DNA from: G965227875 sp965227875
Lineage (GTDB): Bacteria > Pseudomonadota > Alphaproteobacteria > Rhizobiales > JAJFHC01
DNA: 64,000 nucleotides
NCBI GenBank assembly: GCA_965227875.1
Contig: OZ245783.1
Location: forward strand, 682,001-746,000
Direction of reading: 5' to 3'
Position numbers and translations under genes: made by a program. This document shows positions 34,609 through 45,645 of this stretch, one piece after another (position 1 is the first letter of the stretch; every line of letters starts with the position of its first letter). The notes beneath the pieces were generated by a model, which did no database searches, had not been told where the DNA came from, and saw nothing but the letters and a program-made list of their open reading frames with translations.

Positions 34609-36302
34609 TGGTCGAAAAGCGATCCGTCCGGTGCGCGATCTACACACGCAAGTCCACCGAAGAAGGTCTTGAGCAGGACTTCAACAGTCTGGATGCGCAA
34701 AGAGAGGCTTGCGAGGCCTTTATTGTCAGTCAGCGCCATGAAGGCTGGAAACTCATATCCAAGCACTTTGATGATGGTGGTTTCTCCGGTGGCAACATGG
34801 AACGCCCTGCCCTCATCGATCTTCTGGACGATATCGACAGTGGCAAGGTGGACGTTGTTGTTGTCTACAAGGTTGATAGACTGACCCGCTCATTGACTGA
34901 CTTTGCCAGGATCGTTGAGCGGCTCGACGCGCGCGGTGTTTCATTTGTTTCCGTCACACAGCAGTTCAATACGACATCCTCAATGGGCCGGTTGACCCTC
35001 AACGTTCTGTTGTCTTTCGCCCAGTTCGAACGGGAAGTCACCGCCGAGAGGATAAGAGACAAAATCGCCGCCTCCCGCAGAAAAGGCATGTGGACTGGCG
35101 GGCCGACACCGATCGGCTACGACGTCACAGACAAGAAGCTTGTGGTCAACGAACCGGAGGCGAAAACAGTTCGTTCATTGTTCAGGCTCTATCTCGACAT
35201 GGGAAACGTCCGGGCCCTGAAAGACGAAGCCGATAAGCGCCGGATTGTCACCAAAAGAAGAACACAGAAGAACGGGAAAGAGGTCGGTGGCAAACCGTTC
35301 TCCCGGGGCAATCTCTATCAGTTGCTCTCAAATCCGATCTACATCGGACGAGTCAGATATCAAGGAGAATCGTTCCGAGGAGAGCACGAAGCCATCGTTG
35401 ACCAGTCAACCTGGGAAGCCACTCGGGAAATGCTGGCCGGGAATGCATCCAATCGCTCGAATGACAGGAATGCCAAGTCTGAGCCAATGTTGAGCGGTTT
35501 GATCTTCGACGAAACCGGCGACCGTTTGAGTCCAACCCATACGAACAAGAACGGCAGACACTACCGCTACTACATCTCCAGACGTCTCATGCATCACGCA
35601 GACAGACACAAGGACGGCTGGCGAATCCCCGCAAAAGAAATCGAACGTGTGGTCTTCGAACAAATTAAGGAGGTTCTGAACGACCATCGACGCTTATCGG
35701 AAATTTTCCGATCAACACACATCTCAATAGAAGAAGTCACAGACCTTCAAAGCCGCACAGCCGACGTTGTCAAAAGTCTGGACGATGACCATGGAAGGAA
35801 ACGCAGGCGGTTCGTCCAGACCATCCTCCAACGCGTAGACGTTCGTCGTGGCGAACTGGAGATCACCTTCGACAGGATCGGACTTGAAAAGGCGTACGGT
35901 CTGACGGCATCCGACTCCGACCTTCAACTCCCACCGATTGTCACGACCACATCTTTCAAATTGCGTCGCAAAGGTGTCGAAGCCAAACTCGTAATTCCTG
36001 GTGCGGGCTCAGAGAACAACGAACCAGATGCCAACTTGATTCGATTGATCGCTGAAGCCAGATCCTGGTTCGATGAATTGGCATCCGGCGATGCGGTTTC
36101 AGTGAACGACATCGCCGCGCGCGAGAATATTGATGCAGCAGACGTGAGTCGAGTTCTGCCGCTGGCGTTTCTCGCACCAGACATCGTGACGAAGATTCTA
36201 TCGGGTGAGCACCCGACAGGACTGACTGCCTACAAGCTGAAGACCATCAAGGCACTGCCGTCCGACTGGCAAGCGCAGCGCCAAGTTCTTGGTTTCGCGT
36301 AA
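34608..36302 (+). CDS. Large serine recombinase (resolvase/invertase-type integrase)
   Basis: From ATG 34608 the protein has 564 residues. An N-terminal catalytic domain starts CAIYTRKSTEEGLEQDFNSL, with the nucleophile Ser at residue 16, and includes VYKVDRLTRSLTDFARIVER and FAQFEREVTAERIRDKIAAS. A recombinase domain follows (YQLLSNPIYIGRVRYQGE) and then a zinc-ribbon-like and coiled-coil C-terminal part. It should catalyse integration and excision of the island. Only 232 bases separate it from the tRNA, which places it at the element edge, as expected of an integrase. Confidence 0.92.
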   Translation: MVEKRSVRCAIYTRKSTEEGLEQDFNSLDAQREACEAFIVSQRHEGWKLISKHFDDGGFSGGNMERPALIDLLDDIDSGKVDVVVVYKVDRLTRSLTDFARIVERLDARGVSFVSVTQQFNTTSSMGRLTLNVLLSFAQFEREVTAERIRDKIAASRRKGMWTGGPTPIGYDVTDKKLVVNEPEAKTVRSLFRLYLDMGNVRALKDEADKRRIVTKRRTQKNGKEVGGKPFSRGNLYQLLSNPIYIGRVRYQGESFRGEHEAIVDQSTWEATREMLAGNASNRSNDRNAKSEPMLSGLIFDETGDRLSPTHTNKNGRHYRYYISRRLMHHADRHKDGWRIPAKEIERVVFEQIKEVLNDHRRLSEIFRSTHISIEEVTDLQSRTADVVKSLDDDHGRKRRRFVQTILQRVDVRRGELEITFDRIGLEKAYGLTASDSDLQLPPIVTTTSFKLRRKGVEAKLVIPGAGSENNEPDANLIRLIAEARSWFDELASGDAVSVNDIAARENIDAADVSRVLPLAFLAPDIVTKILSGEHPTGLTAYKLKTIKALPSDWQAQRQVLGFA

Positions 36303-36534
36303 ATCCCCTACAATCCTCCCCCGCCCTATCGTTCGGACTGCTGTGATGCCCTGTTTCCGGCAGGCAAATCCAAATGGATTGGAGGTCAATAACCGCCGAT
36401 AGAGACTAACGGCCAGATTCGGCGTTTCCGTCTCTGATACTGCAGTCTCTCCTCCAAACCATCCCGTGAAACACCCCGGAAACCGGGGCGACAGCGCGAC
36501 CGACTCGACACTTAACTAAAAATCAGAGACTGAA

Positions 36535-36611
36535 TGGTGGGCCCGGCAGGACTCGAACCTGCGACCAGACCGTTATGAGCGGTCGGCTCTAACCAACTGA
36601 GCTACAGGCCC
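36535..36611 (-). tRNA. tRNA with CAU anticodon (Met or Ile2), CCA encoded
   Basis: The minus strand folds into a cloverleaf: acceptor GGGCCTG pairs with CGGGCCC, D-arm GCTCAGTTGGTTAGAGC, anticodon stem GACCG/CGGTC with loop CTCATAA (anticodon CAT), and T-arm with GGTTCGAGTCC. CCA is encoded at the 3' end. CAU can be elongator Met, or Ile2 after lysidine modification. The sequence resembles the Ile2 type, but I cannot settle it by eye. The 3' end faces the island. Confidence 0.93.
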
Positions 36612-36828
36612 CTGGCCGGTGCGCCGAAACGGAAACGGCACCGGACATTTGCCCGCTCATATACCAGAATTTGACCGGTCGCCAAACCATCATTAGCTCA
36701 AAATCCCAACGGACTCGCGCTATGTTCACGCGCAGTTCATTCGTCCGCCGCTAGCACTCGAGGCGAACGTGTTCCCGCCCCCGCGGCGGCCCCATGTCCG
36801 TCTCGCTACCACAACAGGAGTTCCCCTC

Positions 36829-37569
36829 ATGCGCCTTCTCCATTTCAGTAGGAACGCTGCCACCGGCGCGATGGCCGCGGCGGTGTTCGCAATCGTGCTC
36901 GGGCTGTCCCCCTCCGACCGGTCCATGGCGGCGGACGACGCCCGTCAGCGACTCATGGTCATCACCGGGACCGGCGAAGTGTCCGCAGAACCGGACATCG
37001 CGCACATCACCTCCGGCGTGGTCACCGAGGCGGACACTGCGCGCACCGCCTTGTCCCGGAACAACGCGGCGATGAAGGCGATATTCAAGGAGATCGAGAC
37101 GCTCGGGATCGCCCGCAAGGATTTCGCAACTTCCGGCTTCAACATCGGGCCCCGCTACCGGCACCATAAGGACGGCCGGCCGCCGGAGGTCACGGGCTAC
37201 CAGGTGTCGAACCAGATCCGGATCACCATCCGCGACCTCGACCGGCTGGGCGAGATCCTCGACCGACTCGTGACGCTCGGATCGAATACGGTGGGCGGGA
37301 TCTCCTTCGGTTTCGGCAAGCCGGACGCCATGCTCAACGAGGCGAGGCGCCTCGCCGTGAACGACGCCCGCGCCAAGGCCGTCCTCTATGCCGAGGCCGC
37401 CGGCGTTGAACTCGGTCCCGTGGTCGCCATTGCGGAATCGGGCGGAAACATGCCGCGGCCGGTGCCCCATATCAGGGCCATGAAGATGGAAGCCGCCGAC
37501 GCCGTACCGGTCGCCCGCGGTGAGCAATCCCTTTCGGCCGAGGTCAGCATCACCTGGGAGATCCGCTGA
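36829..37569 (+). CDS. SIMPL-domain (DUF541) periplasmic protein
   Basis: From ATG 36829 (AGGAG upstream) the product has 246 residues with a signal peptide ending near RSMAADDA. The SIMPL/DUF541 domain follows: LMVITGTGEVSAEPDIAHIT, then ALSRNNAAMKAIFKEIETLG, IARKDFATSGFNIGP and GYQVSNQIRITIRDLDRLGE. These oxidative-stress-linked periplasmic proteins have no established enzymatic role. It is the first core gene after the tRNA, and a strong hairpin follows it. Confidence 0.9.
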   Translation: MRLLHFSRNAATGAMAAAVFAIVLGLSPSDRSMAADDARQRLMVITGTGEVSAEPDIAHITSGVVTEADTARTALSRNNAAMKAIFKEIETLGIARKDFATSGFNIGPRYRHHKDGRPPEVTGYQVSNQIRITIRDLDRLGEILDRLVTLGSNTVGGISFGFGKPDAMLNEARRLAVNDARAKAVLYAEAAGVELGPVVAIAESGGNMPRPVPHIRAMKMEAADAVPVARGEQSLSAEVSITWEIR

Positions 37570-37610
37570 ACCGGACCCCTGACCGGCCCCAGGACACGCA
37601 CAGCGACGGC

Positions 37611-37638
37611 GGCCTCCCGGATGCCTGTCCGGGAGGCC
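37611..37638 (+). terminator. Strong hairpin after the SIMPL gene
   Basis: An 11-bp perfect stem, GGCCTCCCGGA paired with TCCGGGAGGCC around a 6-base loop, lies about 40 bases past the stop codon. There is no T-run after it, so termination efficiency is uncertain. Confidence 0.55.
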
Positions 37639-37676
37639 GACATCCGGATGGTCGGTTGCGTCTGTCGACTTTCAAT

Positions 37677-37723
37677 TGCGAATTATTCGCATTCCACTTG
37701 AATTCTTGCGAACGACTTGCAAT
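37677..37723 (+). promoter_or_regulatory. Fur/Mur-like palindrome before the sit operon
   Basis: A perfect inverted repeat, TGCGAA-TTA-TTCGCA (37677-37691), is followed by a related TTGCGAACGACTTGCAA at about 37707-37723, some 45-90 bases upstream of the metal-binding protein gene. Repeats of this kind are bound by Fur/Mur-family repressors in alphaproteobacteria to shut off manganese import. Confidence 0.7.
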
Positions 37724-37766
37724 AAAATGAACCGAGGATGGTCAGATCAGGTCCGGAGGTTCCCCC

Positions 37767-38672
37767 ATGTTTCTGTCCGCTATTCGGTTTCTCGCGTTTG
37801 TCGCCATCATTGCCGGTGTGGCCGCGCCCGCCGTGGCCGCCGAAAAGAAGATGAAGGTGGTCACGACCTTTACCGTGCTGGCCGACATGGCGGCAAATGT
37901 CGCCGGCGACGCGGCCGAGGTCGTGTCGGTCACCAAACCGGGCGCCGAGATCCACGGTTACCAACCCACGCCGCGGGACATCGTGCGCGCAAGCGACGCG
38001 GACCTGATCCTCTGGAACGGCATGAACCTCGAACTGTGGTTCGAACAGTTTCTCAGGAACCTCGGAGACACGCCCTCGGTCACTCTCACCGAGGGGATCA
38101 GCCCGATCCCCATCGCGTCGGGCGCCTATGAGGGAAAACCCAATCCGCATGCCTGGATGGGCCTCGATAATGCGCTGATATACATAGACAATATTGTCAG
38201 GGCCTTCTCCACTCACGACCCGGAAAACGCTGCCGTCTATGCCCGCAATGGCGCCGCCTACAAGGAAAAGCTCCGGGCGACCCTAGAACCCCTGCGCGCG
38301 CGGATCGCACAGGTTCCCGAAAGCGAGCGCTGGCTGGTGACCTGCGAGGGTGCGTTCAGCTATCTGGCCCGTGACTTCGGCATGAAGGAACTCTATCTGT
38401 GGCCGATGAACGCCGATCAGGTCGGAACCCCGCAACAGGTGCGCAGCGTGATCGACGGGGTGAGGAAACATTCGATCCCCGTCGTATTTTGCGAAAGCAC
38501 GGTCAACACGGCACCGGCCGAACAGGTCGCGAGGGAGACCGGCGCCAGATATGGCGGCGTGCTCTACGTGGACTCGCTCAGCGAGCCGGACGGACCGGTG
38601 CCGACCTACCTCGATCTCTTGCGGGTAACGTCGGAAACCGTCGCCAGCGGCCTGAGCGCGGGAACCAACTGA
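37767..38672 (+). CDS. sitA: Mn/Fe ABC transporter substrate-binding protein
   Basis: The 301-residue exported protein belongs to the cluster-9 metal-binding family. After a leader ending AVAAEKK, it has ligand histidines in IHGYQPTPRD and NPHAWMGLDNALIY, an acidic ligand in VFCESTVNT and Asp in YVDSLSEPDGPVPTYLDLLR. The lack of a His-rich loop and the HGYQPTP motif point to manganese/iron (SitA/MntC type) rather than zinc. It heads sitABCD and follows a Fur/Mur-like operator. Confidence 0.88.
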   Translation: MFLSAIRFLAFVAIIAGVAAPAVAAEKKMKVVTTFTVLADMAANVAGDAAEVVSVTKPGAEIHGYQPTPRDIVRASDADLILWNGMNLELWFEQFLRNLGDTPSVTLTEGISPIPIASGAYEGKPNPHAWMGLDNALIYIDNIVRAFSTHDPENAAVYARNGAAYKEKLRATLEPLRARIAQVPESERWLVTCEGAFSYLARDFGMKELYLWPMNADQVGTPQQVRSVIDGVRKHSIPVVFCESTVNTAPAEQVARETGARYGGVLYVDSLSEPDGPVPTYLDLLRVTSETVASGLSAGTN

Positions 38673-38716
38673 CGGCACACGACGACCACCGAACTCTTGC
38701 TCGAGGTAACAAGGTC

Positions 38717-39661
38717 ATGGCAGATCCCCTGCCCCGAAACGCACCCCCCGAAAACGCGACATCCGTTCCCGACCGACCGGGTCTGCCGGGGCCCGTGGCC
38801 GCAGCGGGGACTCAGGAGGAAGGGATCGTCGCCAGGGACGTCACGGTGACCTACCGCAACGGCCACACCGCGTTGTGGGACGCCAGTTTCGAGATCCCGC
38901 GCGGCACGGTGACCGCGCTGGTCGGCGTCAACGGCGCGGGCAAGTCGACGCTCTTCAAGGCGATCATGGGCTTCGTCCCCACCGCCAGGGGGGAGATCCG
39001 GATTCTCGGGCGGACCGTCAAGCAGGCCTTGCGGGAAAACCTCGTCGCATACGTGCCCCAGTCCGAGGAAGTCGACTGGGCGTTTCCGGTCCTCGTCGAG
39101 GACGTCGTGATGATGGGCCGCTACGGCCACATGGGGTTCCTGCGCCGCCCGTCGGCGGCCGATCGCGAGGCCGTCGACGAGGCGCTTGCACGGGTCAACA
39201 TGCAGGACTTCCGCCATCGCCAGATCGGGGAGCTTTCCGGCGGACAGCGCAAGCGCGTGTTTCTCGCCCGGGCGCTCGCCCAGGACGGCAAGGTCATCCT
39301 TCTGGACGAACCCTTCACGGGAGTCGACGTGAAGACGGAAGACCAGATTGTCGCCCTGTTGCGGGAATTGCGGGACGAGGGACGGGTCATGCTCGTGTCG
39401 ACCCACAATCTCGGTACCGTTCCCGCGTTCTGCGACAGGACGATCCTGGTGAAGGGCACCGTGCTGAACTACGGAACCACCGAAAAGACCTTCACCCGCA
39501 AGAACCTGGAACGCGCCTTCGGCGGCGTGCTGCGCCATTTCACGCTCGGCGGCGACGCGCTGCATGACGACGGCGACACCCGCCAGGTCACCATTCTCAC
39601 CGACGACGAACGGCCCTTCGTCCAGTATGGCGAGAAGACCGTGCACCGCGAAGACCACTGA
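38717..39661 (+). CDS. sitB: Mn/Fe ABC transporter ATP-binding protein
   Basis: From ATG 38717 the protein has 314 residues. It has Walker A GVNGAGKST, Q-loop YVPQSEEVDW, signature LSGGQRKRVFLARALAQ, Walker B VILLDEPFTGVD and the switch His in VSTHNLGTV. The extended N- and C-terminal tails (HDDGDTRQVTILTDDERPF) are usual for SitB. Its stop overlaps the sitC start by one base. Confidence 0.88.
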   Translation: MADPLPRNAPPENATSVPDRPGLPGPVAAAGTQEEGIVARDVTVTYRNGHTALWDASFEIPRGTVTALVGVNGAGKSTLFKAIMGFVPTARGEIRILGRTVKQALRENLVAYVPQSEEVDWAFPVLVEDVVMMGRYGHMGFLRRPSAADREAVDEALARVNMQDFRHRQIGELSGGQRKRVFLARALAQDGKVILLDEPFTGVDVKTEDQIVALLRELRDEGRVMLVSTHNLGTVPAFCDRTILVKGTVLNYGTTEKTFTRKNLERAFGGVLRHFTLGGDALHDDGDTRQVTILTDDERPFVQYGEKTVHREDH

Positions 39662-40557
39662 TGTTCGCCTACCTCCTCGAGCCGTTCGGCTACAGCTACA
39701 TGGTCAACGCGATCTGGGTCTCCGCGCTCGTCGGCGGCGTGTGCGCCTTTCTGTCCGCCTACCTCATGCTCAAGGGCTGGTCCCTCATCGGGGATGCCCT
39801 GTCCCATTCGGTCGTGCCGGGTGTCGCCGGCGCCTACATTCTCGGCCTGCCGTTCGCGCTCGGCGCCTTCATCGCAGGCGGGCTGGCGGCCGCGACGATG
39901 CTCTTCCTGTCGGAACGCTCGGGCCTCAAGGTCGATACGATCATCGGCCTCATCTTCACGTCGTTCTTCGGGCTCGGCCTGTTCATCATTTCCGTCAACC
40001 CGGTCGCGGTCGACGTGCAGACGATCATCATGGGCAACATCCTGGCGATCACGCCGGAGGACACCCTGCAGCTGATCGTCATCGGTGTCGTGTCGCTGGC
40101 GGTGCTGACGATGAAGTGGAAGGACCTGATGGTCACCTTCTTCGACGAAAACCATGCCCGTTCCATCGGTTTGAGGCCCGGCGTGCTGAAGGTCGTCTTC
40201 TTCACGCTGCTGTCCGCGTCCGTCGTCGCGGCGATGCAGACTGTCGGCGCCTTTCTCGTCATCGCGATGGTCGTGACCCCGGGGGCCACGGCCTACCTGC
40301 TCTGCGACCGGTTCCCGCGCCTGATTCTGACGTCGGTCGCCATCGGCGCCACCACGAGTTTCGCAGGCGCCTATGCCAGTTACTTTCTGGACGGCGCGAC
40401 GGGAGGGATCATCGTCACGTTCCAGACGGTCATTTTCCTCGTCGCCTTCGTCTTCGCGCCGAAACACGGACTGCTCGCCGCGCGGCGCAAGGCCAGGCAG
40501 GCCCTTCGGCAGGGAAGCGCGGCGCTTGCGCGAAACACGCCGGGACAAGGCGCATGA
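39661..40557 (+). CDS. sitC: Mn/Fe ABC transporter permease
   Basis: The 298-residue ABC-3-type permease has about eight membrane segments. It contains AYLMLKGWSLIGDALSHSVV followed by PGVAGAYILG, and VVTPGATAYLLCDRF. It overlaps sitB by one base and sitD by four bases (ATGA). Confidence 0.88.
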   Translation: MFAYLLEPFGYSYMVNAIWVSALVGGVCAFLSAYLMLKGWSLIGDALSHSVVPGVAGAYILGLPFALGAFIAGGLAAATMLFLSERSGLKVDTIIGLIFTSFFGLGLFIISVNPVAVDVQTIIMGNILAITPEDTLQLIVIGVVSLAVLTMKWKDLMVTFFDENHARSIGLRPGVLKVVFFTLLSASVVAAMQTVGAFLVIAMVVTPGATAYLLCDRFPRLILTSVAIGATTSFAGAYASYFLDGATGGIIVTFQTVIFLVAFVFAPKHGLLAARRKARQALRQGSAALARNTPGQGA

Positions 40558-41408
40558 TCGATCTCGAGACACTGACCATGCCCTTCCGGTTCGGCTTCAT
40601 GCAGAACGCGTTCTTCATCTGCCTGCTCGTCGCGGTGCCCACCGCGCTCCTGTCCTGTTACCTGGTGCTCAAGGGCTGGGCTCTGATGGGAGACGCGGTC
40701 AGCCATGCGGTGCTTCCGGGCATCGTACTGGCGTACATTTTCGGCTTCCCGCTGATCCTCGGCGCATTCGCCGCCGGGATGAGCTGCGCCGTCCTGACCG
40801 GCTATCTCGCGCACAACAGCCGCGTCAAGCAGGACACGGTCATGGGCGTGGTGTTCTCGGGCATGTTCGGCGTCGGCATCGTCCTCTACGTATCGGTGAA
40901 GACGAACGTCCATCTCGACCACGTCCTGTTCGGCAACATCCTGGGCGTCGAGCCGCACGAGTTGTGGACATCCGGGCTGATCTCGCTCGGCGTTTCGGCC
41001 GCCATCCTGATGAAATGGAAGGACCTGCTGCTCCACAGCTTCGATCCGGCCCAGGCCCAGGCCTCGGGCCTCCCGGTCGTCTGGCTGCATTACGGCCTGC
41101 TGGCCGCGCTCTCTCTGACGATCGTTGCCACGCTGTCCGCGGCCGGGCTGATCCTCGCCATCGGCCTTCTGATCGCCCCCGGCGCGATCGCGTTCCTGGT
41201 CGTGCAGAGTTTCGGCAGGATGCTCGCGGTCGCGGTCGCGGTGTGCATGGCGTCCATGCTGGCCGGGACGTACCTCAGCTTCTTCCTCGACAGCGCCCCC
41301 GCGCCGACGATCATCCTCATCCTGACGGCGATTTTCGTGATCGCTTTCGTCCGTCGGGTCGCGTTGACGAGGAGAATGTCGCGCAAGCTGGCCACCGCGT
41401 CGTCGTGA
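40554..41408 (+). CDS. sitD: Mn/Fe ABC transporter permease, second subunit
   Basis: The 284-residue ABC-3-type permease is paralogous to sitC. It has CYLVLKGWALMGDAVSHAVL with PGIVLAYIFG, VKQDTVMGVVFSGMFGVGIV and LLIAPGAIAFLVV. Together with SitC it forms the channel. The start ATG overlaps the sitC stop. It is the last gene of the operon, convergent to rpoD. Confidence 0.88.
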   Translation: MIDLETLTMPFRFGFMQNAFFICLLVAVPTALLSCYLVLKGWALMGDAVSHAVLPGIVLAYIFGFPLILGAFAAGMSCAVLTGYLAHNSRVKQDTVMGVVFSGMFGVGIVLYVSVKTNVHLDHVLFGNILGVEPHELWTSGLISLGVSAAILMKWKDLLLHSFDPAQAQASGLPVVWLHYGLLAALSLTIVATLSAAGLILAIGLLIAPGAIAFLVVQSFGRMLAVAVAVCMASMLAGTYLSFFLDSAPAPTIILILTAIFVIAFVRRVALTRRMSRKLATASS

Positions 41409-41475
41409 CGCTCACAAGCCGTGCCGGCGAGACAGCGGTCGGAGCCTCGAGAGGATCCGGCCGCAGCCGGTAACG

Positions 41476-43437
<1,962 letters not shown>

Positions 43438-43613
43438 ACACCATTTCTCCACCGCAGCTCTCCGGCCCGTCGCGGCCCGGCGCTGATCTGTTGGTCCTGC
43501 CGTGATGCGCGGCGCCCCCGCACGAACACGCCCGGCACGGACGTCTGAATTCACAACCTGTTTAGGCGAAGTCTCTTAAACACGGATTAACCATGGCCGG
43601 TCCGGCAGCGAAC

Positions 43614-45539
43614 TCATCCATGGCCCCGCCTCGATTCTCCGAACCCCTCTACGATAGCCTCCGTACCTTCCGAACCCGCGACCTGATCCAGAATGTCCTT
43701 CAGCCTTTCAAAATTCTCGTCGCTGCTGTCCTGGCCGAATGCCAGTTCCGCTGCTTTCAGTTCCTTCTGCAAGGTCAGCGACTTGCGGTGCAGCGCCAGT
43801 GTATGCAGCCAGCCGGTTTCGGCATCCTTGTCTGCCACCTCGGCCTCGATGAACCAGTCGCTGCCCTGCGCGCACGCCCTCGTCAGCCGATCCACAAGTC
43901 CGAGCAAATCGTTGTCCTCCAACTGGCGCTGAAGGGTGTTCCTGTCAAGGGGCACACAATGGGCCGCGATATCTAGAATTTCTGCCCTTAGCCTGTCAAG
44001 TTCGCCGGACGCGAACTCGACCTCGGCAAACTCCTCTGCGTAGAGGTCGAGCAGGACCGGATGGTTGATCACGCCGAGCAGCAGGATGCGCTCGCGCTGG
44101 CTGTCTTTAGGCAGCGTCGACCGCACAAGGCCGCTCGACTTGAGAGACTCGCTGGCCGGCGCGGAAGCCGGGAAACGGCCGCCATATCCGGGTTTCCGGC
44201 CCTGCGCGCCGCGCGGTGCCTGGGCCCGGCGCGGGGCGCCCCGTCCGCCGCCCTGCCAGCCGCCGGCATCCCGGCCCCAGTGCCGTCGCAACCGGTCGCG
44301 CAGGTGGCTGGTGTAATGCCGTCGGATCTTCTCGTCCTCGATCTGGCCGGTCAGTTCGTCGAACCGGGCCTCGAGCAGCGCGCGCCGTTCCGGCGTGTCC
44401 CACTGGCCGGTCTCGACCTCGCGCGCCCAGATCATGTCGGCCAGGGGCTTGGCCGCCCCCAGCACCTCCTCCATGGCGTCACGCCCGCCGCGCCGGATCA
44501 GGTCGTCGGGGTCCTCGCCTTCCGGCAGGAGCGCGAACCGGACCGAATAGCCGGGCTTGAGCAGGGGCAGCACCGTGTCCGCCGCACGGTAGGCCGCCTT
44601 GAGACCGGCCCTGTCGCCGTCGAAGCAAAGGATCGGCTCGGGCACCACCCGCCAGAGCAGGCGCAGCTGGTCCGGCGTCAGGGCGGTGCCGAGCGGCGCC
44701 ACCGCATGGGTGAACCCTGCCGCGCTCAGCGCGATCACGTCCATGTAGCCTTCCGCGACGACCATGGTGCCGGCGTCATAGGCCGGCTTGCGGGCGCCTG
44801 CGTAGTTGTAGAGGACCGAGCCCTTGTGGAAGAGCGGCGTTTCCGGAGAGTTGAGGTACTTCGCCGGCACGTCCGGCGACAAAGCCCGCCCGCCGAACGC
44901 GATGACCTTGCCCGCCGAACTGGTGATCGGAAAGATCACCCGGTCGCGGAAGCGGTCGTAGGACACGGGGATGTCGTCGCCCGCGATGAGAAGGCCGGCT
45001 TCTATCATCTGGGCCTGCGACACGCCGAGGCCGGCCAGATGCGTCTTCAGCGCGCTGCGGTCGCCCGGCGCGTAACCGAGGCGGAACGCCTGCTGGGTCC
45101 GCACCTCGAGGCCCCGGTCGGACAGGTAGCCGCGCGCCGCCGCCCCCGAGGCATGCTGGAGCCGGTCCTCGAAGAACCGGGCCGCATGTTCCATGACGTC
45201 GGTGAGTTCGGTGCGCACGCGCTCGCGCGCCACGTCGCGCTCCGAGGGCACCGGCATGGGCACGCCCGCCTCCCCCGCCAGCCGTTCCACCGCCTCGGGA
45301 AAGCCGAGGCCCTCGACCTCCATCACGAAACGGAAGATGTCGCCGTGCTTGCCAGACGAGAAACAATGATAGAAGCCCTTCTGGTCGTTGACCGTGAAGG
45401 ACGGCGTCTTTTCCGGGTTGAACGGGCTCAGTCCGACGAATTCGCGGCCGCGTTTGGTCAGCTTGACGCTGCGCGCCACCACCTCGGACACCGGCAGCCG
45501 GGCACGGATTTCGTCGAGGAAGGACTGCGAGAAGTTCAT
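43614..45539 (-). CDS. dnaG: DNA primase with degenerate zinc-binding motif
   Basis: The 641-residue protein has an N-terminal zinc-ribbon-like region, the TOPRIM core (VVAEGYMDVIALSAAGFTHA, then FDGDRAGLKAAYRAAD) and a C-terminal helicase-binding domain. It makes RNA primers for replication. In place of the usual CPFH...CFxCG zinc ligands, the first region reads SPFNPEKTPSF and HCFSSGKHGD, so three of four ligands (Cys, His, Cys) are replaced. I recall similar forms in Hyphomicrobiales primases. Gene order is dnaG then rpoD. Confidence 0.96.
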   Translation of the reverse strand: MNFSQSFLDEIRARLPVSEVVARSVKLTKRGREFVGLSPFNPEKTPSFTVNDQKGFYHCFSSGKHGDIFRFVMEVEGLGFPEAVERLAGEAGVPMPVPSERDVARERVRTELTDVMEHAARFFEDRLQHASGAAARGYLSDRGLEVRTQQAFRLGYAPGDRSALKTHLAGLGVSQAQMIEAGLLIAGDDIPVSYDRFRDRVIFPITSSAGKVIAFGGRALSPDVPAKYLNSPETPLFHKGSVLYNYAGARKPAYDAGTMVVAEGYMDVIALSAAGFTHAVAPLGTALTPDQLRLLWRVVPEPILCFDGDRAGLKAAYRAADTVLPLLKPGYSVRFALLPEGEDPDDLIRRGGRDAMEEVLGAAKPLADMIWAREVETGQWDTPERRALLEARFDELTGQIEDEKIRRHYTSHLRDRLRRHWGRDAGGWQGGGRGAPRRAQAPRGAQGRKPGYGGRFPASAPASESLKSSGLVRSTLPKDSQRERILLLGVINHPVLLDLYAEEFAEVEFASGELDRLRAEILDIAAHCVPLDRNTLQRQLEDNDLLGLVDRLTRACAQGSDWFIEAEVADKDAETGWLHTLALHRKSLTLQKELKAAELAFGQDSSDENFERLKDILDQVAGSEGTEAIVEGFGESRRGHG

Positions 45540-45645
45540 GTCGGACCGCTGATTCGCTCAAGACCGAAGAGTATACCGAATCAGGCTGCGGCAACGCGAC
45601 TCGCAATGCCGCGAAATCAACACGCTTTTTCCGTTTTCCCGCGGC

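Larger units (their letters stand above)
1..36534. mobile_element. Genomic island abutting a tRNA gene (left end outside window)
   Basis: This whole interval differs from the right-hand part of the window. It has lower G+C and few long antisense open frames. It carries IS remnants, an IS630 copy, metal and envelope cargo, a terminase/methyltransferase module, a truncated ardC and a large serine recombinase. It stops at the encoded CCA end of the tRNA at 36535-36611, and beyond that every gene is G+C-rich core. It may be several nested elements rather than one. The left junction is not in the window and I found no copy of the tRNA 3' end inside it, so no att pair can be named. Confidence 0.6.

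Noticed and set aside
36303..36534. attL/attR core of the island
   Set aside because: No second copy of the tRNA 3' segment or of this flanking sequence could be found in the window, so no att site is called.
38606..39658. 350-codon minus-strand frame over sitB
   Set aside because: Antisense shadow of an ABC ATPase gene.
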